Translations under genes and position numbers: made by a program
Notes under the pieces: generated by a model
Told to the model about the DNA's origin: nothing
The model's database searches: none
What the model saw: only the letters and a program-made list of their open reading frames with translations
Part shown: positions 58,368 through 64,000 of the stretch, one piece after another
Layout: the number at the start of each line of letters is the position of its first letter
Numbering within the stretch: the first letter of the stretch is position 1
Assembly (NCBI RefSeq): GCF_039538365.1
Contig: NZ_BAABCA010000002.1
Span: 248,001-312,000 of the forward strand
Length of the DNA: 64,000 nucleotides
From: Postechiella marina
Lineage (GTDB): Bacteria > Bacteroidota > Bacteroidia > Flavobacteriales > Flavobacteriaceae
Direction of reading: 5' to 3'

Positions 58368-61121
58368 TTAAACTTCTTTTTCGGTAAAATCTATATTTAT
58401 ATTACAAATTTCTATAATTAGTTTTTTTAATTCTACTTTAAAACTATCTATAGTCTCCTTGGTTATGGCAGTGTCTTTTAATCGAGTTCCAGGCTTATCT
58501 TTTTTTGCGAATTTTAAAAATCCATTGCTTAAATTTTTAAATGAAATAATACCTGCTTCAACCGGGAAATTTAAATTTTTAGAAGCATCCATCATATAAG
58601 CATAAGTTAGTATCTGGAAGGGTTTACTAAATTTTTTATAATCGGTATTAATAGCTTCCCACTCTACAAGTTCTACATTAGCTTGATCTACCTTGCCGGT
58701 TTTATAATCTATAATTCTTGTAACCCCATTATACTCGTCTACCCTATCAACCATTCCTGTTATATAAACGGGAAAATCAATTTCTGGAATATCTATTAAA
58801 ACTTTATTATTAGCTTCTATAGCTATAATTTTAATGGCATTACCTTTTTTTAAATCTTCAATTTCTAAATCTAAAAAATTAGACACATAACGCTTAGCTA
58901 TTTCAAAAATAAGTAAGTTTTTGCCCTTTGTAATATCTCCTTCTTTATAAATATCTTTAAAATGGTGCGTAATTGTTTTTTGTATATCTGTTTTTAGTTT
59001 TTTTACGATATCTACCGAAAGATATGTTCCCACTAAAGGTTTATAAAAATCTTCTAAGGTATTATGTACAACTGTTCCTAATGTATTTGCTGCTACCGTT
59101 TCTTCTACCTCATCATATTCTCTAATTTTTAATATTTTTTGATAATAAAAATCTAACGGATTTCTTATATAATTTGTTAAAGACGATGGCGAAAAACCTT
59201 TTTCTGCAATCTCTTTTAAACGTTTTATAACATCATCATCCTTTTTAATTACATTTAATTCTTTATTAATTATAGGCACATGAGGTGTTACTATTTTGTG
59301 GTTTATATTATGTATACCCTCTAATTCTAACTGTGTAATAAATCTACTTTTTTCTCCTCCTGTTAAAATATCTGCTTCGGTATTATAAAGAATATATACA
59401 TTTTTAGCACGTTGTAACAATCTGTAAAAGTGATAGGTGTATACTGCATCTTTTTCTTTATAAGTTGGTAGTTTGTTTTCTATTTTTACATCGAAAGGAA
59501 TAAACGAGTTGTTACTTTTTCCAGATGGTAAAACACCCTCGTTAACAGAGGATATAATAATGGTTTCAAAATCTAAAACACGCGACTCTAGCATACCCAT
59601 TATTTGTAAACCTTGAAGAGGCTCGCCCTGAAAGTCTAACGTCTCAGAGCTTAGTAATTCTTTATAAATACTATGTAATGCCGAAACATCTTTTATGTGT
59701 TTATATTCTAAATTTAACCGCGAAAGCTCGTTAAAGAGCTCATTAAAACGAAACAAATACTCTAAAGACAATAAATTTGATTCTTTATCTGTATCTAAAT
59801 AAGTTTTAATGGTTAGTATTAAAGACGAACATTTTTTTAAAACAACATCGATACTTGTTATCCAACCAGAAAACAATAATTCTATTAGGTTTTTATTTTT
59901 ACCTGCAAGTTCTTTTAACCTATGGTTGGTTAAATAAATAAGATTATTATCGTTTATGGTTTCTATTATTTTTGAAGCATAATCTGTTGTTTCTATTTGA
60001 AACAAAGGCCTAATAAACTGATGCGATAAAATATTTATAACATCTTTATAATAAAATGTATTAGATGCCGACTTATGTATACTAAACAATTGCTCGAATA
60101 AAGACGCTAAAGGAATAGATTTTAAAGGGAAACCCATAGTAATATTTAACGCATTAATATTGGATGGTATAGAGTTTAAAACTGGAATAAGTAAATTTTC
60201 GTCGCCTAGAATAACAGCTGTTTTATGCAGCGTTTTTTGTTCTTTTTTTATAGTATTTAAAAGTGTACCAATGTATTTTGCTTGGCCTATATTTTTAGGT
60301 ATACCAAATACCGAAACATTTTTTTCTGCGGAGTAGTTTGTTGTTACCCAATTAAAAGGCTGCTTTTTAAAGTATTCCCACTTTAATTTATGTTGTCGTG
60401 TAAATAAAGCTGCATCGTGTTTGGGGTTGTTTAAAAACACATCGTCTATGTCCCAGTATACTTTTGCTAAATTATTTTTTAGTAAGGTTTGAATAATGGT
60501 TTCTTCGGATGTGTTTAAAGCATTAAAACCCAAGAAAACATGTTGTGTATCATTTGCTTTAATATAAGCCTCTAAATTCACTACAGCCTCTCTATACATA
60601 AGGCCTTGGTAGCCTATTTGTTTACTTAACAAGTGTTTTGTAAAATGCGTATAATGTGCATACAGTTTATTCCAAAAAGCTAAATAGTTTTTTATAAAAT
60701 CGGTTTGATTTTTTTCTACAGACCAATGTTCTAAATCTTGAATAGCGCTTAAATAATCAAATATTTTTTTCTGCGGAATTAAATAGCGATCTATTTCGTT
60801 AAAGTCTTGAAGTAAAATTTGTGCCCATTTCGAAAACGCCTCAAAAGAATCTATTTCGGTCTTATTTGCCAACTCGCAATAGGTTTCGTAAAACTCGAAA
60901 AGCAATTCTGTATTAGTTACTTTTTTAAGTTTAGATAGGTCTTCTACAAACTCTTCTATGCTTATAATTATAGGCGAAAACATAGTTTGCTCTGCAACTT
61001 GAGCTAGTTGGCTTTTTAAAAAAACACCCGCTCTTTTACTAGGCAATACAAAAGTTAAATTTGACAGATTTGCTCCAGTATTTTTTAAATCTTTTAAAAC
61101 ATCAAATATAAAAGTTGTCAT
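58368..61121 (-). CDS. addB: AddB-like PD-(D/E)XK nuclease / inactive helicase
   Basis: 917 residues. The N-terminus FVLPSKRAGVFLKSQL is the degenerate Walker-like segment of AddB; the middle is helicase-like without working motifs, and the C-terminal RecB-type nuclease has GMVDRVDEYNG (about 789) and RIIDYKTGK (about 806), the catalytic D and D-x-K, then QILTYAY. AddB works with AddA in double-strand break processing. The four Cys of the Fe-S staple are absent: NPLDFYY replaces the C-P-F type site and only one C-terminal Cys remains. addA is separated by ompA. Confidence 0.88.
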   Translation of the reverse strand: MTTFIFDVLKDLKNTGANLSNLTFVLPSKRAGVFLKSQLAQVAEQTMFSPIIISIEEFVEDLSKLKKVTNTELLFEFYETYCELANKTEIDSFEAFSKWAQILLQDFNEIDRYLIPQKKIFDYLSAIQDLEHWSVEKNQTDFIKNYLAFWNKLYAHYTHFTKHLLSKQIGYQGLMYREAVVNLEAYIKANDTQHVFLGFNALNTSEETIIQTLLKNNLAKVYWDIDDVFLNNPKHDAALFTRQHKLKWEYFKKQPFNWVTTNYSAEKNVSVFGIPKNIGQAKYIGTLLNTIKKEQKTLHKTAVILGDENLLIPVLNSIPSNINALNITMGFPLKSIPLASLFEQLFSIHKSASNTFYYKDVINILSHQFIRPLFQIETTDYASKIIETINDNNLIYLTNHRLKELAGKNKNLIELLFSGWITSIDVVLKKCSSLILTIKTYLDTDKESNLLSLEYLFRFNELFNELSRLNLEYKHIKDVSALHSIYKELLSSETLDFQGEPLQGLQIMGMLESRVLDFETIIISSVNEGVLPSGKSNNSFIPFDVKIENKLPTYKEKDAVYTYHFYRLLQRAKNVYILYNTEADILTGGEKSRFITQLELEGIHNINHKIVTPHVPIINKELNVIKKDDDVIKRLKEIAEKGFSPSSLTNYIRNPLDFYYQKILKIREYDEVEETVAANTLGTVVHNTLEDFYKPLVGTYLSVDIVKKLKTDIQKTITHHFKDIYKEGDITKGKNLLIFEIAKRYVSNFLDLEIEDLKKGNAIKIIAIEANNKVLIDIPEIDFPVYITGMVDRVDEYNGVTRIIDYKTGKVDQANVELVEWEAINTDYKKFSKPFQILTYAYMMDASKNLNFPVEAGIISFKNLSNGFLKFAKKDKPGTRLKDTAITKETIDSFKVELKKLIIEICNINIDFTEKEV

Positions 61122-61189
61122 ACCTAGAAAATTATTTTTTTATTATTGAGATTAAAAATACACATATTACATTTTTAATCATCCTATAA

Positions 61190-61223
61190 ATAAAAAAGAA
61201 ACTTATAAAAGTTTCTTTTTTTT
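61190..61223 (-). terminator. Second terminator after ompA
   Basis: AAAAAAGAAACTT-ataa-AAGTTTCTTTTTTTT, working on either strand. It lies between ompA and addB. Confidence 0.85.
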
Positions 61224-61245
61224 GCTATGTACTATATTTTAAAAC

Positions 61246-61279
61246 AAAAAACGCTTCGGGGATATCCGAAGCGTTTTTC
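61246..61279 (-). terminator. First terminator after ompA
   Basis: AAAAACGCTTCGG-ggata-TCCGAAGCGTTTTT, a GC-rich stem with U-runs on both strands, 38 nt after the ompA stop. Confidence 0.92.
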
Positions 61280-61317
61280 TATAAGATTTATAAACTAGTT
61301 GTTTATATAAACTTTAA

Positions 61318-62712
61318 TTATTTTACTAAGTTGATTTCAACTCTTCTGTTGTTTGCTCTACCAGCTCTTGTTCTATTAGAATCGATTGGTTTAGCTTCAC
61401 CAAAACCAACTGCAGATAATCTAGAAGTAGAAATACCGTGAGATACTAAGAAGTCTTTTACAGAGTTAGCTCTAGACTCAGATAATTTTTGGTTAGTTTT
61501 ATCAGAACCAGTACTATCAGTATGACCTTCTACAGTAAATGTTGCAGTTTTGTATTCTTTTAAGATACCAACGATATCGTTTAATACAGCTTCAGACTGA
61601 GATTTGATAGAAGATCTTCCTGTATCAAATAAGATAGTTTTAGCGTACTCGTTAAGAGTTGCTTGAACAGCAGCAGTAACTTCAGGACAACCATTGTTAG
61701 CAACAGTTCCTTTTACTTTAGGACATTTATCGTCTTTATCTAAAACACCATCGTTATCAGCATCAGCCCATGGACATCCTTTGTTAGCTGCAGGACCTGC
61801 AACATTAGGACATTTATCATCAGCATCAGTTACACCGTCACCGTCAGCATCTGGACAACCAGCTAAAGCTTTTAAACCAGCAACAGAAGGACAGTTATCA
61901 TCTTTATCAGCAACACCGTCACCGTCAGAATCAGGACATCCGTTAAATTCAGCTGTACCAGCTTCGTTTGGACAAGAATCTTTGCTATCTTCTATTCCGT
62001 CTCCATCAGTATCAGGACATCCGTTAAAAGCTTCTAAACCAGCAACATCTGGACAAGCATCATCTTTGTCATATATACCATCTCCGTCAGTATCAGTTCC
62101 ACCAAATTTGATAGAAAGACCAACAGCATGTTGGAAGTGTGTATCTAAGTAATCTTCAAACGCATGTTTGTAAGATGTTTGAACAGTTAAACCAATGTTT
62201 TCGTTAAACCATAAGTTAAAACCTAAAGTTCCGTTTAAAGTTCCAGCTCCAATTTCATCAATCCAAGTGTAACCACCACCTAATCCTACGAAAGGATCTA
62301 TAGTTGTTCCTTCTAAGAAGTTATATTTAATTGTAGCATCAAGTCCATAGTAAGATAAATCATCAACGTCGTTAGTTACATCTGGATTTACACTTTTATC
62401 TCCCCAGTTTTCAATTTTATTTAAAGAACCTGTAATTCCAAAAGAGAAACCTTCGTTTAAATATTTAGAAACAGAAATAGTAGATAAAGATGGTAAGATG
62501 TTCCAGTGATCGCTTACGTTAGCGAATTCGTCTCCGAAAGAGTCACTTGCGAAACCACCACCTGTAAAAAGGCTACCGTCTCCTGAAGGATAAGCATCTA
62601 CTGCGTTTACACCAATGGTAATTTGCCATGGATTGTTTTTGTCTTGGGCATTAGCGCTGCTATAACCTAGTACAAGCAACATAGCTAACATTAATCGGCT
62701 AAGATTTTTCAT
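61318..62712 (-). CDS. OmpA-family outer-membrane protein with thrombospondin type 3 repeats
   Basis: 464 residues from the ATG at 62712. After the signal peptide (MKNLSRLMLAMLLVLGYSSA) an eight-stranded barrel follows (about 25-200), then five TSP3-type calcium-binding repeats (about 205-345; for example DTDGDGIEDSKDSCP, DSDGDGVADKDDNCP) and the peptidoglycan-binding OmpA domain (KTILFDTGRSSIKSQSEAVL, FTVEGHTDSTGS, NRRVEINLVK). It anchors the outer membrane to the cell wall. The gene is insulated from addB by two terminators and probably highly expressed. Confidence 0.95.
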   Translation of the reverse strand: MKNLSRLMLAMLLVLGYSSANAQDKNNPWQITIGVNAVDAYPSGDGSLFTGGGFASDSFGDEFANVSDHWNILPSLSTISVSKYLNEGFSFGITGSLNKIENWGDKSVNPDVTNDVDDLSYYGLDATIKYNFLEGTTIDPFVGLGGGYTWIDEIGAGTLNGTLGFNLWFNENIGLTVQTSYKHAFEDYLDTHFQHAVGLSIKFGGTDTDGDGIYDKDDACPDVAGLEAFNGCPDTDGDGIEDSKDSCPNEAGTAEFNGCPDSDGDGVADKDDNCPSVAGLKALAGCPDADGDGVTDADDKCPNVAGPAANKGCPWADADNDGVLDKDDKCPKVKGTVANNGCPEVTAAVQATLNEYAKTILFDTGRSSIKSQSEAVLNDIVGILKEYKTATFTVEGHTDSTGSDKTNQKLSESRANSVKDFLVSHGISTSRLSAVGFGEAKPIDSNRTRAGRANNRRVEINLVK

Positions 62713-62780
62713 ATTCAAAAATTTAATTTTTAAGTGTTAATTGTCAACAAAAGTAAGTTGTTAAATTTTATTAACAAAGA

Positions 62781-62788
62781 CAAATATA
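62781..62788 (-). promoter_or_regulatory. -7 box of ompA
   Basis: TATATTTG on the minus strand, a perfect TAnnTTTG match, 69 nt before the ompA ATG. Confidence 0.55.
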
Positions 62789-62946
62789 TAAAAAAAATGG
62801 TGATACCATTTATTAACGCTTAGTTCAGAACGATTTTTGATAAAATACCATGTGTAAAAAAAATCGTAACACTCTATAAGCCCTTAAAATATCGCTAGGC
62901 ACAGAGATTCTTGTTTTTATTAAGCATTTTGTATGTTTTTATTAAA

Positions 62947-64000
62947 TTAAAATGCTTTAACCACTATGGCATCATTTATATATATAAGAATCTTTTTAGA
63001 AACGTTAATTTTCATCGTTTCTAAAGCATCTTGGTACAACTGTAACTGCTGTTTATGTTGTATATCTTCTTGTCCAGTTTTATAATCTATTATAACTGCC
63101 TCGTCGTTTTTTATAACAACCCTGTCTGGTCTTAATATAACACCATCTTTATTTATAATATCTCTTTCGTTATAAATAATTAAATCTGCATTAAAATAAG
63201 GCACTAACGCTTCGTGGTTTACAATAGCATTAACTTTTTCTTTTAAAAGAACGCTTTGATCTTTATTAATAATCCCGGTATTACTATAGTTTGCAATTAC
63301 AGCCTCTATATCGTCTTTGCTTTTTATACCAGACATTATATTATGTATAAGGTTTCCTTTTTCTATGGCTTCCTCTTGGTTTGTATCCCATAGATAACCC
63401 GAACTTGTTACAATCTTTATATTATGCTTTTCTTTCTCGGTAGATATAAACTCGTCTTGCTCTATGGTATTATTTTTTTTAGACGATTTTAACACCTCTC
63501 TTTCTATATTACCAAACTTATAAACATACTGTGCATCGTCCCAAACATTTAAATGTTTAAGATAGTTAATAAATAAACCAGAATATCTTTTTTGGTTTAC
63601 TTCGCCTTTGGCCGATATGTCTTTCTTACTTATAACATATAACTGCTCTACTGGTCGTGTTAAGGTTACATAAAGTAAATTAATATTATCTAACTCTAAT
63701 TCTGCTTGATGCTCGTTATATATCAAGCGTCCTGTTTCTCCATAGTTTTCAAAATCTTTATTATAATTTAATAAAGTACACGAAAAATTATTAAAATGCT
63801 CTTTGTTTAAAGGAAACCATGCTTTAGGTTCGCGTTCTGCATAAATATCTAAATCGGCATATGGAAAAATAACAACAGGAAATTCGAGCCCTTTACTTTT
63901 ATGAATAGTCATAATTTGTACCGCATTCTGCCCCTTTGGTGTTACAATACTTAAATTTTCTTTTTTCTTTTCAAAATAAGCTAGAAAACCAGAAAGATCT
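62947..64000 (-). CDS. addA: AddA-like UvrD/Rep helicase and nuclease, 5' end outside window
   Basis: The frame is open to the right edge, so the N-terminal helicase part is missing; about 350 C-terminal residues are visible. NAVQIMTIHKSKGLEFPVVI is the UvrD/AddA motif V type sequence and LLYVTLTRPVEQLYVI motif VI, with TRP in place of the usual TRA. The C-terminal RecB-type nuclease has LRPDRVVIKNDEAVIIDYKT, carrying the catalytic Asp and D-x-K, and QLQLYQDAL. It works with AddB in double-strand break repair. The next gene, ompA, separates it from addB. Confidence 0.9.
   Translation of the reverse strand, partial: DLSGFLAYFEKKKENLSIVTPKGQNAVQIMTIHKSKGLEFPVVIFPYADLDIYAEREPKAWFPLNKEHFNNFSCTLLNYNKDFENYGETGRLIYNEHQAELELDNINLLYVTLTRPVEQLYVISKKDISAKGEVNQKRYSGLFINYLKHLNVWDDAQYVYKFGNIEREVLKSSKKNNTIEQDEFISTEKEKHNIKIVTSSGYLWDTNQEEAIEKGNLIHNIMSGIKSKDDIEAVIANYSNTGIINKDQSVLLKEKVNAIVNHEALVPYFNADLIIYNERDIINKDGVILRPDRVVIKNDEAVIIDYKTGQEDIQHKQQLQLYQDALETMKINVSKKILIYINDAIVVKAF

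Noticed and set aside
61780..62100. CRISPR-like periodic repeats
   Set aside because: The periodicity is the coding sequence of the TSP3 units, with no identical repeats or unique spacers.
61694..62152. Plus-strand open frame of 152 codons opposite ompA
   Set aside because: It is the mirror of the TSP3 repeats; its Ser/Pro-rich repeats only reflect the sense-strand Asp/Gly repeats.
1..64000. Mobile element, phage or genomic island in the window
   Set aside because: No transposase, integrase, tRNA attachment site or abrupt change of base composition was seen.

Overview
The window comes from a low-GC marine-type member of the Flavobacteriaceae (Bacteroidota). The support is mutual: a type IX secretion C-terminal domain, a TonB receptor with a carboxypeptidase-like N-terminal domain, LytTR signalling, an OlsF-like aminolipid synthase, AT-rich codon use, no obvious Shine-Dalgarno sites, and several TAnnTTTG -7 promoter boxes. 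I saw no tRNA, rRNA, CRISPR array, insertion sequence or prophage. The genus cannot be fixed from the sequence.

Layout. 0-7.7 kb: a housekeeping run (TPR protein, DUF4286, rsmA, mgtE, a serA-like dehydrogenase, DUF1801, VOC, TSUP permease, a helical membrane protein). 7.8-12.6 kb: OlsF-like acyltransferase, aspartate kinase plus GNAT, and divergent fbp. 12.7-18.9 kb: secreted proteins on the minus strand, namely a beta-helix/T9SS pair and a four-gene cluster of uncharacterised exported proteins. A TPR histidine kinase and LytTR regulator (19.1-21.9 kb) diverge from that cluster. 21.9-32.5 kb is a nitrogen block: gltD, gltB, then porin, amt, P-II, amt. 32.7-38.4 kb holds a MORN protein, a TonB receptor with a beta-helix lipoprotein, and a stand-alone receptor-type domain; all sit next to related 11-bp-period repeat arrays that look like sites for a PhoB/OmpR-type regulator. 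38.4-44.5 kb is an inorganic-carbon/anion block: small protein, SulP, universal stress protein, beta-carbonic anhydrase, DUF2490, second SulP. 44.5-47.3 kb: dgt and unknowns. 47.3-54.1 kb: an RND efflux operon with a GbsR/MarR-like regulator at the front and a TetR regulator at the end. 54.3-64 kb: pheS, an unknown gene, cvpA, an HpcH aldolase, an alpha/beta hydrolase, addB, ompA and a partial addA.

The most distinctive non-coding signal is a roughly 90-120 nt element present three times (4.4, 45.9 and 55.4 kb). Each copy lies in sense orientation 6-9 nt after a stop codon, with conserved ends and core but hairpins of different sequence. The other main leads are the 11-bp arrays, the four-gene exported cluster with its divergent two-component system, the palindromes upstream of the ammonium genes, an unusual P-II T-loop, and an operator-like palindrome in the promoter of the efflux regulator.

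Gene starts were moved inward to an ATG, usually before a signal peptide, for fbp, ompA, cvpA, the OlsF-like gene and several exported proteins. rsmA (GTG), mgtE (TTG) and the TSUP permease (TTG) appear to use non-ATG starts.
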